Shown: in pieces, positions 53,160 to 63,298 of the stretch
Position numbering within the stretch: position 1 is the stretch's first letter
Layout: every line of letters begins with the position of its first letter
Origin: Phycisphaerae bacterium
Lineage (GTDB): Bacteria; Planctomycetota; Phycisphaerae; Sedimentisphaerales; Anaerobacaceae
Reading direction: 5' to 3'
DNA length: 64,000 nt
Assembly (NCBI GenBank): GCA_028714255.1
Contig: JAQTMR010000001.1
Location: 186,001 to 250,000 of the forward strand
The notes under the pieces: generated by a model
Seen by the model: only the letters and a program-made list of their open reading frames with translations
Database searches by the model: none
Told to the model about the DNA's origin: nothing
Position numbers and translations under genes: made by a program

Positions 53160-53374
53160 TAAATCTAAATCTGGAATCTACCGAAATTTAGGGGCACCAT
53201 ACCTATTTCCATTACAACATAAAGCCCGCGATTCCCGCTAACCAAAAATACCAAACACTTACCACTAACACTACGATGCTTCTCGTAGCATAAACCTCGG
53301 CGAAGTCCTAAAACGAAGACAAGCCTCCGCCGTTGCTCACCCTATTTTGCCCCATTTTCTAAATTCCTGCAAAT

Positions 53375-53610
53375 CTAAAAAATCCGTTTAATCCGCGTAA
53401 TCAGTGATTCAACCAAAACCACACCTACCTGCACACCCAAACCGGCTAATTTTAAAAAATTCTGACTTACCTCTAATTAATAAAAAACAGTGTCAATCTG
53501 TGTAAATCCGTGTCTAATTTCTCTGTGTTCTCTGTGAACTCTGTGGCTAAAAATTGTGTCCATTAGTGTTTATTCGTGGTTAATTTTCTCCGTGTCTTTG
53601 TGGCTATGAA
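53375..53610. repeat. Non-coding stretch of repeated words (TCTGTG, CCGTGT, TTCGTGG)
   Basis: No gene is seen between 53160 and about 53690. Much of the stretch consists of near-repeats such as GTGTCAATCTGTGTAAATCC, TCTCTGTGTTCTCTGTGAAC, TCTGTGGCTAAAAATTGTGT and TTATTCGTGGTTAATTTTCTC. Words are shared with 14876-14936. Confidence 0.6.
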
Positions 53611-53682
53611 ATTATGCCAAACAAACCCAAATGCACAGCATGGCTTACGCCATTTTTGGCTTTTGTTTTTCTGGTTTTAGTT

Positions 53683-53688
53683 TATAAT
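53683..53688 (+). promoter_or_regulatory. Possible -10 element of the PEGA gene
   Basis: TATAAT lies 40 bases before the start at 53728. The T-rich region upstream has no clear -35. Confidence 0.3.
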
Positions 53689-53727
53689 AGGCGTTTAAAC
53701 TGCGGCAAGAATTTAAGGATATTTATT

Positions 53728-54132
53728 ATGGCAAAATGGAATGTTGCAAAACTAACAATCGTCGGCTTATTAATCGCATCTGTCTTTCTCACCGGCTGTG
53801 TGGAACGAAAGCTGACAATCAATACCGAGCCGCAGGGTGCTATCGTGGTATTAAACGATGAGGAAGTAGGCACTTCGCCGGTTACGGTTTCGTTCGAATG
53901 GTATGGCGATTATAATGTGAGAATAACCAAAGAGGGCTTTGAGACCTTAAAAACACATCGAATGCTGAAAGGGCCCTGGTACGACAAGATGCCGTTCGAC
54001 TTCTTCGCTCAATTAGTTAACCCGATGAGAATCGTCGATTCCTACGAATGGACATTTACCCTCGACCCGCAAACACAACCCGATAGAGAGCAACTGCTAA
54101 AGGATGCTCAAGACCTGAAAAACCAGCTTTAG
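53728..54132 (+). CDS. PEGA-domain lipoprotein
   Basis: From the ATG at 53728 (AAGGATATTTATT upstream) the product has 134 residues; the tracked start at 53614 reads through non-coding repeats. The signal ends in the clear lipobox FLTGC. The mature protein starts with a PEGA domain (LTINTEPQGAIVVLNDEEVG continuing TSPVTVSF), a small beta fold typical of surface-layer-associated and cell-envelope proteins, and ends with a helical tail. Its stop overlaps the minus-strand epimerase stop by four bases. Confidence 0.85.
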   Translation: MAKWNVAKLTIVGLLIASVFLTGCVERKLTINTEPQGAIVVLNDEEVGTSPVTVSFEWYGDYNVRITKEGFETLKTHRMLKGPWYDKMPFDFFAQLVNPMRIVDSYEWTFTLDPQTQPDREQLLKDAQDLKNQL

Positions 54133-55079
54133 GCAGCACGCCAATCGCCCCTGTTGCGATACCAATCAATGGCTTTTTCAAGGCCCTGACGAAAAGACAC
54201 TTTTGGTGTGAAGCCGATTAGTTCTTTGGCAAGCGTAATATCGGCAAGAGAATGTTTTACGTCGCCCTGACGCGTCGGCTCATATATCGGCTTTACGTTT
54301 TTGCCGAGCAACTCATTGATTATGCCGATAACTTCGTTGACAGTTACAGCCGAGCCGCAGGCAATATTTAAAACCTCACCAGCGGTATGCTCGACCCTCG
54401 CAGCGAGCAAGTTAGCTTCAATGACATTATCAACATAAGTGAAGTCCCTGCTTTGCTCACCATCGCCATAAATGGTCGGCGGTTCATTATTCAAAACAGC
54501 AGTTACAAAAGCCGGTATCGCCGCTGCATACTGACTCGCCAAGTCCTGGAATGGACCAAAAACGTTGAAATACCGCAGCGAAATAGTCTCAAGGCCGAAG
54601 ACCTTGTAAAAAACCTGAGCATAATACTCGCCCGCAAGCTTAGCCGCCGCATAAGGCGAAAGCGGCTGAGGTAACATCGATTCGACCTTGGGCAAAGTTG
54701 CCACATCACCATAAACAGAAGAACTTGAGGTATAGACAAAACGTTTTACACCGGCATCGCGAGCGGCTAAAAGAAGTGTGAAAGTCGCGTCAAGGCAATG
54801 CCTGTGCGTGGCGGCAGGGTCATCAACACTGCGAGGCACCGATGGCAAAGCGCCCAGATGTAAGCAGAAATCAATATCCTTCATACAGCTGCGGGCGACC
54901 TCTTCGTCCCCCATATCAGCTTCTATAAACTCAATCTTATCCGAGACAGCGGCAAGATTGCTTTTTTTGCCTGTGAGCAGATTATCAACGACTCTTACGA
55001 AACACCCCTGCGAGACGAGCTTTTTGCAGATATTTGAACCAATAAAACCGGCTCCGCCAGTTACTAAAAACTTCTCCAT
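54129..55079 (-). CDS. NDP-sugar epimerase (extended SDR, GalE/WbpP type)
   Basis: The 316-residue enzyme has the NAD-binding motif LVTGGAGFIGSNICKKL at its start and the SDR active site with Ser in VYTSSSSVYGD and Tyr-x-x-x-Lys in LSPYAAAKLAGEYY. RYFNVFGPFQDLASQYAAAI and YGDGEQSRDFTYVDNVI are typical of UDP-glucose/UDP-N-acetylglucosamine 4-epimerases. It should supply a sugar nucleotide for the polysaccharide locus that continues on the same strand. The precise hexose cannot be told. The BY-kinase gene lies 92 bases upstream. Confidence 0.88.
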   Translation of the reverse strand: MEKFLVTGGAGFIGSNICKKLVSQGCFVRVVDNLLTGKKSNLAAVSDKIEFIEADMGDEEVARSCMKDIDFCLHLGALPSVPRSVDDPAATHRHCLDATFTLLLAARDAGVKRFVYTSSSSVYGDVATLPKVESMLPQPLSPYAAAKLAGEYYAQVFYKVFGLETISLRYFNVFGPFQDLASQYAAAIPAFVTAVLNNEPPTIYGDGEQSRDFTYVDNVIEANLLAARVEHTAGEVLNIACGSAVTVNEVIGIINELLGKNVKPIYEPTRQGDVKHSLADITLAKELIGFTPKVSFRQGLEKAIDWYRNRGDWRAA

Positions 55080-55170
55080 TAAAAAATCCTTTCGTAAAGT
55101 ATTAGGCGATTTCTTGCCTCGGGTGATTCAAAACTTGCCTGACGGCAGTCAATGTCCGATTCACAATTCG

Positions 55171-57402
55171 CTAAATTGAGTGAGCAAGCTGCAGCTTCTG
55201 ATATTCCTGATAAGATTTGAATTGCTCCTGGTAATAACCACCTTTCATTATTCTTACACCCAAGAGCACACAACCAACTAACGCAGCATCCATCGCTTTC
55301 AACTCGCTAATAGTCCTCTGAGCAACCCCTCTTCTTGTGGCGGCAGCATTGAATACCAGAACCGTGCCGTCAACAAGTCTGGCCAGTATCTTGGCAGCAC
55401 TTACCAATAATATCGGCGGGCCATCAACTATAATATAATCGTAGTTTTCACGCTGCTGTTCAACGAGCTGTTTCATTTGCGTCCCGCCGAGCAACTCTTC
55501 CGGGTTAGACGGTAACGGCCCTGAATCAATTACTGACAGGCCCTCAATACCACTGTCCCTTACGACCTCATGGTAACTACTACGACCCACAAGCAATGTG
55601 CTCAGTCCAAATTCAGCCTGCTCTGCTCCAACTGTTTCCCTCGGAAATACTGCATATAAAGCCGGCTGCCAAAAATTAGCATCTACAAGCAGGACTTTTT
55701 TGTTCTCAGCAACAAAAGTTGTTGCGAGATTAACAGCTACAGAAGTTTTTCCGTCCCCTGCCGAGCCACTGGCAACAAGCAAAACCTTCAAAGAATCCGC
55801 AGCGCCGGACAGCTTCAAATTGGTACGAAGCCGTCTGTAGGATTCGCTTATAATAGAATAAGGCGCCTGACGAACAACATGACAAAGGTCGATACCCCGA
55901 ACCTGTGCATCTTCGTCCGCATTTGGAATAATACCTAAAAGCGGAATATGTAGATACTTACTTACGTCCTTTGGCATCCGGACGAGGTCATTGAGCATCT
56001 CGATAAGGAAAGTAAGGCCTACGCCAAACATAAAGCCCAATATCGTTCCACCGGGTAAATAAAGCTGCCATTTCGGAGAACTTACGGCCAGCGGTACCGG
56101 AGCAGGCCCGACAAACTGCACTTTTGGCGTCTCCGGGTCCTCGAGTACTATCTTTAATTTTTCAAGCTGTTCTTTGACCGAATCAAGCATTAGTTTTCGT
56201 TCGTCTCTTATGCTTGCTCGCTGTTGGTATTGTATTCGGGCCAAATCAAGCTCTCTTTGTTTTGCAACAGCCTCCTGCCGCAACCTTTCCAACTCTGTAT
56301 ACTTTTGCTGCAATCCAGCTAATATGGTCCGAGCATTTTTGAGATTTGCCTGTCGGGTTTGCTCCGCTATTTCCGCTTTTCTGACTCGTCTTCTTTCTCT
56401 GAATTCGTTTATCAGCTCCTGAGCCTGGCGTACCTCTCGATGGTTTTCTCCAAACTTTGTAAGTCTGGATGCAAGTGACGCCTCCTGCAAAGCAATCTGT
56501 TGAGCAAGCATAGTCATAACAGGGTCGCCTTCTATTTGATTCTCGACCTGTTCATTAATAGGCCCCACTGCCAACTGCTCAAGACTTTCCATATCAGCCT
56601 GACGCTGTTTTATTTCCAGGTCCAACTCATTTTGCGCAAGCTCCAAATCATTCAATCGCAGGGTAATCGTATGCTGGAACCGCTGGTCCTGGGTTCCTTC
56701 AAGGTCAGTCAAATTCCATCTATCACGAACCTCGCCCAACGCCCTTTCGGAGGCATCCAAATCTCGTTGAATATTATCCCGCTGGTCTTGAAGCCTGGCC
56801 AGCTTCTCGGCTACGTCTGCTTTTTTCGTACTCCGCTGGGAAGTTATAAATAAATCCACCATTTCATTTACTATCAGGGCCGACTCTTTTGCATCTCCGC
56901 AAGTCATCGATACCACGATATAATCACCATCCCTTTGAGCACCAGCACGGAGACGCTTTTCCAAATCTCCGACAGCTTTTATAATACTCTTCTCCCTAAC
57001 CTGGCCAAATTGCTTAAACCATTTTGTTTCTTTAACCTTGTCTCTATCAATCAATTTTTGGAGGGTACTCTGCTGGGTCATAAGTGCAGCCATCGACATA
57101 CGATTACCGTATTGAATATCCTTGGCTACCTGACCTCCTACAATAGTCATAGGGTCTTTTTCTATAGGCGGTAACACTCTAATGAAGGTACTGGCTGTAT
57201 ATTTTGGAAAATACTTTTTTAATAAATACCAACCCGCGCCGCCGAAAATAAAACCCAATATAGTCAGAAAAATAATTAACAGCATATGACGACGCAGCAT
57301 CCCCATGATTTCTTTAGGCGTCAATGCAGCGACAGGCAGCATCGGTCTGGCACCAGCCACCCCTGTCATTCTATTTACAGCAGTTTGCTTTTGTTCTACC
57401 AT
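55171..57402 (-). CDS. Polysaccharide co-polymerase / BY-kinase (Wzz-Wzc type)
   Basis: The 743-residue membrane protein has an N-terminal Wzz domain with a first membrane helix (LLIIFLTILGFIFGGAGWYL), a long periplasmic coiled coil (residues ~180-400), a second membrane helix (LYLPGGTILGFMFGVGLTFLI) and a C-terminal tyrosine-kinase domain. Walker A is ASGSAGDGKTSVAVNLA, A' is VLLVDANFWQPA and Walker B is YDYIIVDGPPILL. The tail GGYYQEQFKSYQEYQKL is a Tyr cluster for autophosphorylation. Such proteins control chain length and export of capsular or exopolysaccharide. It heads the sugar genes downstream and follows the giant TPR gene. Confidence 0.92.
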   Translation of the reverse strand: MVEQKQTAVNRMTGVAGARPMLPVAALTPKEIMGMLRRHMLLIIFLTILGFIFGGAGWYLLKKYFPKYTASTFIRVLPPIEKDPMTIVGGQVAKDIQYGNRMSMAALMTQQSTLQKLIDRDKVKETKWFKQFGQVREKSIIKAVGDLEKRLRAGAQRDGDYIVVSMTCGDAKESALIVNEMVDLFITSQRSTKKADVAEKLARLQDQRDNIQRDLDASERALGEVRDRWNLTDLEGTQDQRFQHTITLRLNDLELAQNELDLEIKQRQADMESLEQLAVGPINEQVENQIEGDPVMTMLAQQIALQEASLASRLTKFGENHREVRQAQELINEFRERRRVRKAEIAEQTRQANLKNARTILAGLQQKYTELERLRQEAVAKQRELDLARIQYQQRASIRDERKLMLDSVKEQLEKLKIVLEDPETPKVQFVGPAPVPLAVSSPKWQLYLPGGTILGFMFGVGLTFLIEMLNDLVRMPKDVSKYLHIPLLGIIPNADEDAQVRGIDLCHVVRQAPYSIISESYRRLRTNLKLSGAADSLKVLLVASGSAGDGKTSVAVNLATTFVAENKKVLLVDANFWQPALYAVFPRETVGAEQAEFGLSTLLVGRSSYHEVVRDSGIEGLSVIDSGPLPSNPEELLGGTQMKQLVEQQRENYDYIIVDGPPILLVSAAKILARLVDGTVLVFNAAATRRGVAQRTISELKAMDAALVGCVLLGVRIMKGGYYQEQFKSYQEYQKLQLAHSI

Positions 57403-57468
57403 TCTAAATTTCTACCTGGCCCGTAGTTTTTCCTGTCTGCCATCTGTTATTTGTTATTTTTCACTTTG

Positions 57469-60400
57469 TTACTCAAGGCGTTCAATTGCCGCCTTTATTC
57501 GCCCAATAACTACTTCCGACGACTTCTCCGCGGTCGCTAATTCCAATGCCTGTCTATAAGCAGCAATGGCCTCATTTATAGAACCAAGCCCTTCTTTTAT
57601 CATACCTAAATGTTCATACACCTCCGACGGAGCAGAAATTCTGTTCTGCTCGTACTGTTGTAAAGCAGACTGCATAGATTCAGCGGCCTCCGACAATTTA
57701 CCGTTTTTATACAATGCATAAGAATAAGTTTCCATAAAACCCGGGTTATTCGGCACTATCTCACAAGCCTTTTTTGAATATTCAACTGCGTCGTCCAAGC
57801 GCACATCTGCTTCAGCCAACATATACGCAAGATTGTTTAATATCTCTGGTTCATTCGGCATTTTATCCAACAAACTTTCGTATTCAGTAATAGCCTTTTC
57901 AAGATAAGTATTATCGGAAGTCTTGCCATAAGCCAAAGTTAAAATTTCCGCTTTTCTCCCTATGTAATCGGCTCTTTCCGGGCTATTAGGTCCTATTATC
58001 TGCAGGCATTTGTCAATATAATCTACCGCATTGTTGTACTCGCCATTCATTTTTTTCAAATTAAATATAGCCATATTGGCAGCAAGTGAATCAGGGTCGG
58101 TTTTAAGTCTCTCTTCGCAATACTTCAGGGTTTCTTCCGCTCCGAGCAACCGGTACATTCTCTGCAAAATATTGTCTATCAAAACTTCGTCCGAACCGGC
58201 TTTGTCAACAGCCTTTCGAAGATATTGTATAGCTGTTCCCCTATCGCCGAGCTTTAGTTTTACCTCAGCCATCTTGACAAAAGTTATGGAAGCAAAATCA
58301 CCGTCAACATATTTCCCGGCCTCTTCAAAGAGCTTATCAAACTTGCCGCCTGCTATTAGTGTCCCCAGGTATCCATCAATCGCCATTGCACCACTGACAC
58401 TATTTCCCTGAACTTTCTGCAAGGCTTGTTTGTACAATTGTTCTGCTCTGTCAGTTTCGCCCATTGTAACAGCAAATGCCCCGGCTCGATTGTACCAGTC
58501 CACACTATCAGGGAATTTTTTAAGTGTCTCATCATAAAAACTTTTTAACGCTTCTTTTTTCTGAAGCTGCCAGTACAACTGCTCAAGCAACACTCTGGCT
58601 TGCATAGGAGCTTGTGGGTTGTCAATCAGCCCTTCAAGTTCGGTTATAGCATCTTCACCGCGGCCTGCTCGCTGATAAGCCCTTGCCAAAGCAAACCTGG
58701 TAAGCGGATCGGGCAACAGGGACTTGCTTCTTTTAAGATCGATAATTGCCTGACCATAATTTGCCGTCAAAAGATTTATTTGTCCTCTCAGCCGCCAAGC
58801 TGATGCATTATTTTGCTCAGCTTCAAGATATCGATTTGCCAACTCTAACGACTTTTCCAGTTGCCCCTGTTTCATGGACAACCATGCCTCAAGCAGCAGC
58901 GCCTTTTGCTCATCGGGGAACTTTTCCTTAAAGCTTTGCAATTTGTACTCGGCATCTTTGGTAAGTCCAACCTCAAGAAAAACCTGGATTTGAAAAAGAC
59001 GATTTTGCAGGCTGTCTTCAAGTGATAAAAGCTCCTCAGAATATCTCTTTACAGCTTCCGCATCGTTTGTTTTTTCTGCAACAAGCAAAAGGCCTTTGAC
59101 CGAGTTACTATCTTTTTGATCAGCCTGATATAGCTGTTCCAAAACATCCTTTGCGGCCTCAAATTGACCACCCTGGAAATAATGTGTCCAGAGCAACTTT
59201 TGGTCTTGCGATTCCTGCAGCAACTGCCTGGCTTTTTCATCCTGTCCGCTGACTCGAAGGTATTCTGCATAGTTAGTAAGCATCAGTCTGCTATTCGGGT
59301 CTATTTTTCTCGCCTGCTCGAAAGACGAAGCCGCAATAGCAAACAACGCATCCTTACGTTCCGCATTGTCATCGTTAGAAGCGAGTTTCGCCGCCATTCG
59401 GCCAAGCAGTACGGCATTCAGCAGACTTGGGTCGGTTTTCTGCAATCTCTGGCGAATCGCCAATGCCGCCAACGGTTGTACCGCAACCATATATTCAGCG
59501 TAAAAACTACGCAATTGCAAATCATCTGTGTTCAATGCCATCGCCCTGTTTAAAGCATCTCTGGCCTCGACTATCTGCTCAGAGGATATGTTATCGCCGA
59601 GTTTTTCATTACGCAGGTACAGTACAAACGCCAATCCTTTGGCAATATTCTTATCCATCGGGTTCAAAGATGCCGCTTTCTTGGCATCCTCGATAGACGC
59701 GTGCTCATTCCCGAGAACAGCATTGGCATTACTTCTCAACATAAAGGCACGGGAAAAGATAGGCTTTTGCTTCAAACACGCATCAAGTCTTGTCAATGCT
59801 TCGCTGTATTTCTTTCTGGCCAGAGCAAGACGGGCTATAAAAAACTGACCGTCACAATCATCGATATTCCCCTGTCGAGCTGCTTCTGTGATTTGCTTAG
59901 CAAGGTCCCAATTTTCCTTCTCAAGCATTATATCAAAAAGATAGTCCACCGCAAGACGCTGCGAGTCTGTTATGTCTCCGGCCAGAACAAAAGCCGGCTT
60001 CTCATCACCTTTCTGCGAAGCTTCTATTTTAAGGACTTTCTTGAATTCTTCTGCTGCTTCGTTTGGCTCGTTATGCTCCTGATAAAAGACTCCAAGTTTC
60101 ATAGACTTTTCTACCGGGTCAGGAATCCCTGATAAAACCTGCTCTTCTATTTCCTTACGCCCCTGTTGTGAAATCTTCCCGGGCTCGGGCTCGGAAAGAA
60201 TCTGTTTGTAAATTAGAATTGTCGTATTAGCAGGGAAATGCTCCAAAAATCGATTAACCAACTCTTTGGCTTGGTCGCTCTTGCCCTGTGCTATGTACCT
60301 ATCACAAGCAGCAGCAACGGAATCTTCCCCAACAGCATCAGGTTTCACCTGCAACAGTTTTCCTATCAATTTAGCTCTGAGCAAGCTATTGGTTTCCAGT

Positions 60401-62379
60401 TCAGCAATTTGTGGTTTATTAACATCTTGTTTTTCTTCGCCTGCGACGCTGGTAAAAATAACACCCAAATCTTTTTCCATCTCTTTTTGCTCGGCAACTC
60501 TTTGAAGCTGCTCGATTTTAGACTCCACCAGTGCCAGGTTAAGTTCAATCGTATTCGGGTCGTCCGGCTGTCTCTTGGCCAATTCTTCTTCAGCCTCGTT
60601 GAACTGCATTGCGGCAATATAAGCTTTGATACGAAGTATCTGGCTTCTCTGGCTGCTCCAGTATTCGTTCTCAAAAAAGTTCACACCACTTAAGGCCGCG
60701 CTGTAACCCCTTAGTTTCAACGCCATCTCCGCATAATCCAAAAGAGCTTCAGGTTTTATTTCGGCAATACCTGTTCTAAGTGCACTGCTCAGGTATTCCC
60801 TGACTGCACCAAGTTCAGAAGTGTCCTCAAAAATCTTTGCAAGAATGTAAGAAAGATGGGCATACGAATACCGCAAAATAGAAGGCGGAGCATCTTCTAT
60901 GCCGGAGGCTTTAAGTTGCTCGTAAGCCGCGTATAGTTTTTTAACAGCTATGCTTCTATTACCCTTGGCAAGCTCGAGCATCCCCTGCCACTGAACAACA
61001 TGCGGGTCCTCGCCACTGCCAAAAATCTGTTCAATTCCATGCACCATTTGCTCGGCATCAGCCAGCCATTTTTTAGTTTCCTCCTCAGTTCTCACCTCAC
61101 AGGGTTCGAGCACCTGCTCGATATAACAATTTGCAAGAAAGAGATACAACGAGATTCTATTCTTTCTATTTACACCTTCTCTCGGCCCAGGCTTGTCCTG
61201 CGCATCCGGCAATGTAAAGGCATTGTTGGCCAATTCTATTGCCCTATAGACGTCCGGCTTTTGCCCGTGGATAGAAAACCTTTGATAATGCAAATTGGCT
61301 GCATATATTGCGTAATCTACATTTTCCCCGTCTAATTCGACCGCTTTTTCAGACGCATCTACAGCCTTATCAAGGTATTCGCGGCCCAGTCTCGAATAGA
61401 ATCCTCTTAACGCCGAAAACGCCCGGGCATCTGAACCAAACTTCTCCACAAGTGATAGGTATTCGGGCTCGAGTAATTTAATTTGCTCTCTGCCGCTCTC
61501 TTGAGCAAGCACAGATTTCATTGCTAAAAGATTAATATGAGCCTCTACATTAGCGCCCGAAACTTCCACTGCCTGCGATAAAAGTTCCGTGGCCTGTTTT
61601 CTATTTTTATCCCTTCCCTCAACATCACCTTTTGAAGCGAGAATTTCTCCTCTCGTGACGAGCGTTTGCGCCAAATTACGATAGGTTTCAACATTTGTTG
61701 GTTCAAACTCCAGCGCCTTTTCCAAATCACTGGTTGCCTCCGACAGCGAAGAATTGGGGTCGGTCACTGCTCCCTGCCCTGCTATTTCGAGAAAAGCCCT
61801 GCCCCTGCACTGATACAAGTACGAACCCAACCGTCCCGCAACAGTTTCGGTTTTCTGCATTAGAGGATATTCCCACTGGGCGGTATCTTCCATAAGCAGG
61901 TTCGCATCATCTGCGATTTCTATAAACTCTGATACCTGCGACTCGACTTCCTGCCACAGCCAAACCTGATTCACGGCGCTATCAGCCATTAAGTAAACAT
62001 ACTGTAGCCGTCCGAATCGAGCACGGATATTCTTTGGCTCTATCTGGATTACAGTGTTCCAGCACCCAAGCACACTGCGCCACTGGTCGGTTTCCATATA
62101 AATATCCACAAGCTTGAAAAGCATTTCTATCTTGAGCGGATCGGTCTTCGACAGAGCGCGTGCCTTATGATAATTGTGTTCAGCCTTTTTGTACTCATCT
62201 TCTTTTATCTGTGCATCTGTCGCCTCACGAGCAGCCATAAGAGCCACATCACCATCTTTGATAAACTTCTCCGGGTCTCGGCTCAAATATAGAAACAGTA
62301 AAATAGCAGCCAGCACTAAAAATACAAAAGCCAGCGACCCGATAAGTGCGACCTTTTTATTCAATCTTTTTCTTGCCAT
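57469..62379 (-). CDS. Giant TPR protein of the exosortase/EPS locus
   Basis: From the ATG at 62379 (AAAGGAG eight bases upstream) the product has 1636 residues. A single N-terminal membrane helix (VALIGSLAFVFLVLAAILLFLYL) is followed by a periplasmic region made almost entirely of tetratricopeptide repeats, more than 25 by eye, for example AEHNYHKARALSKTDPLKIE, AWRLRGQINLLTANYGQAII and EYESLLDKMPNEPEILNNLA. The repeats are diverged from one another. Similar long TPR proteins (PrsT-like) accompany exosortase systems, where they may act as scaffolds for polysaccharide or protein assembly. It lies 92 bases downstream of the EpsI-like gene and 66 bases upstream of the BY-kinase gene, all on one strand. 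Confidence 0.85.
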   Translation of the reverse strand: MARKRLNKKVALIGSLAFVFLVLAAILLFLYLSRDPEKFIKDGDVALMAAREATDAQIKEDEYKKAEHNYHKARALSKTDPLKIEMLFKLVDIYMETDQWRSVLGCWNTVIQIEPKNIRARFGRLQYVYLMADSAVNQVWLWQEVESQVSEFIEIADDANLLMEDTAQWEYPLMQKTETVAGRLGSYLYQCRGRAFLEIAGQGAVTDPNSSLSEATSDLEKALEFEPTNVETYRNLAQTLVTRGEILASKGDVEGRDKNRKQATELLSQAVEVSGANVEAHINLLAMKSVLAQESGREQIKLLEPEYLSLVEKFGSDARAFSALRGFYSRLGREYLDKAVDASEKAVELDGENVDYAIYAANLHYQRFSIHGQKPDVYRAIELANNAFTLPDAQDKPGPREGVNRKNRISLYLFLANCYIEQVLEPCEVRTEEETKKWLADAEQMVHGIEQIFGSGEDPHVVQWQGMLELAKGNRSIAVKKLYAAYEQLKASGIEDAPPSILRYSYAHLSYILAKIFEDTSELGAVREYLSSALRTGIAEIKPEALLDYAEMALKLRGYSAALSGVNFFENEYWSSQRSQILRIKAYIAAMQFNEAEEELAKRQPDDPNTIELNLALVESKIEQLQRVAEQKEMEKDLGVIFTSVAGEEKQDVNKPQIAELETNSLLRAKLIGKLLQVKPDAVGEDSVAAACDRYIAQGKSDQAKELVNRFLEHFPANTTILIYKQILSEPEPGKISQQGRKEIEEQVLSGIPDPVEKSMKLGVFYQEHNEPNEAAEEFKKVLKIEASQKGDEKPAFVLAGDITDSQRLAVDYLFDIMLEKENWDLAKQITEAARQGNIDDCDGQFFIARLALARKKYSEALTRLDACLKQKPIFSRAFMLRSNANAVLGNEHASIEDAKKAASLNPMDKNIAKGLAFVLYLRNEKLGDNISSEQIVEARDALNRAMALNTDDLQLRSFYAEYMVAVQPLAALAIRQRLQKTDPSLLNAVLLGRMAAKLASNDDNAERKDALFAIAASSFEQARKIDPNSRLMLTNYAEYLRVSGQDEKARQLLQESQDQKLLWTHYFQGGQFEAAKDVLEQLYQADQKDSNSVKGLLLVAEKTNDAEAVKRYSEELLSLEDSLQNRLFQIQVFLEVGLTKDAEYKLQSFKEKFPDEQKALLLEAWLSMKQGQLEKSLELANRYLEAEQNNASAWRLRGQINLLTANYGQAIIDLKRSKSLLPDPLTRFALARAYQRAGRGEDAITELEGLIDNPQAPMQARVLLEQLYWQLQKKEALKSFYDETLKKFPDSVDWYNRAGAFAVTMGETDRAEQLYKQALQKVQGNSVSGAMAIDGYLGTLIAGGKFDKLFEEAGKYVDGDFASITFVKMAEVKLKLGDRGTAIQYLRKAVDKAGSDEVLIDNILQRMYRLLGAEETLKYCEERLKTDPDSLAANMAIFNLKKMNGEYNNAVDYIDKCLQIIGPNSPERADYIGRKAEILTLAYGKTSDNTYLEKAITEYESLLDKMPNEPEILNNLAYMLAEADVRLDDAVEYSKKACEIVPNNPGFMETYSYALYKNGKLSEAAESMQSALQQYEQNRISAPSEVYEHLGMIKEGLGSINEAIAAYRQALELATAEKSSEVVIGRIKAAIERLE

Positions 62380-62428
62380 GAATTTCTCCTTTCTTTCATG
62401 AAAAGCTGCAAACACAGTCGATTACGTT

Positions 62429-62477
62429 GATTAGTGAATTGGTTGACTAAAAAAACGGCCTGTTAATTCACTAATTC
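62429..62477. repeat. Inverted repeat GATTAGTGAATT / AATTCACTAATTC
   Basis: The 12-base arms are separated by 24 bases in the gap between the TPR gene start and the EpsI-like gene stop. Related words (CACCAATTCTCTAATTCACTA) occur at 52473-52490. Confidence 0.5.
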
Positions 62478-63259
62478 TCCGTGTTTCCTGCAGCTCCTTC
62501 CTTTTTCCAAATGGGCCAATGCTCCTTTTCCAAAATCGGCAAGATTATGTCTAAGAGCTTTTGGCTCGCCGTTATTGCCTCTTCTTTGTCGGGGTAAGTA
62601 TTCTCGCTACGTTTTCCTGCACTAAACCCCGTATTAAAAAACTTCCACTCAACTTTACAAAAATACGAATGCTTGCCTCGGATGTTCTTGTTAAGAATGA
62701 GTCTGGCATCTCCTCTGTTGTCAGCATAAATATTGTTAACACTAAAGAAGTACAAAATCGAAAATTTTTTGCTCTTCTGCCAGTAATTAGAATCCGTACC
62801 GGTAAAAACAAGGTATCTCGCCGGAATTTTGTGTGACCGGACTTCAAGTGATACGCTCTCAGATGCCAGTTTTTGAAACCCGCTGCCCATATAGCATTCT
62901 TCCGGCACATGCGGCACTTTATCCGGAAGCTCATAATAAGTGATAAATAAAGAACAATAACGAACAGGGCTGTCAGACGGCACATCAAGGTCCTCAAGTA
63001 CCCATTGAATATAATCCTCTGTACCAAGACTGTCAATAACCTCTCCGCTTTTGATTTTTTCTTTTGATATTACTTTGTAAGAAGGCAGACCTTTCTCGTC
63101 CAAAAGGTCCAAAGATTTTTTTAATGGCCAGGGTTCTTTCTTTAAGTATATACCCAAACTTTTTACCGCGACCGACATACCGCCGCCGGCCACCGCAAGT
63201 ATTGCAGCACATATCAAAAAGGCCGGCTGCATATAGGATTTAATGGATGCGTTACTCAT
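62471..63259 (-). CDS. EpsI-like exosortase-associated protein
   Basis: The 262-residue protein has one N-terminal membrane helix (PAFLICAAILAVAGGGMSVAV) and a periplasmic domain with the EpsI family block PDKVPHVPEECYMGSGFQKL. EpsI proteins (DUF3485) are encoded beside or fused to exosortases and are needed for exopolysaccharide or sorting function in some species. AGGAATA precedes the ATG. It is separate here and not fused to the exosortase, whose gene ends 39 bases upstream. The C-terminal tail is Lys/Glu-rich. Confidence 0.82.
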   Translation of the reverse strand: MSNASIKSYMQPAFLICAAILAVAGGGMSVAVKSLGIYLKKEPWPLKKSLDLLDEKGLPSYKVISKEKIKSGEVIDSLGTEDYIQWVLEDLDVPSDSPVRYCSLFITYYELPDKVPHVPEECYMGSGFQKLASESVSLEVRSHKIPARYLVFTGTDSNYWQKSKKFSILYFFSVNNIYADNRGDARLILNKNIRGKHSYFCKVEWKFFNTGFSAGKRSENTYPDKEEAITASQKLLDIILPILEKEHWPIWKKEGAAGNTEN

Positions 63260-63298
63260 TATTCCTGTCTGCTCTCAATTAACTACTGCAACTATCCG

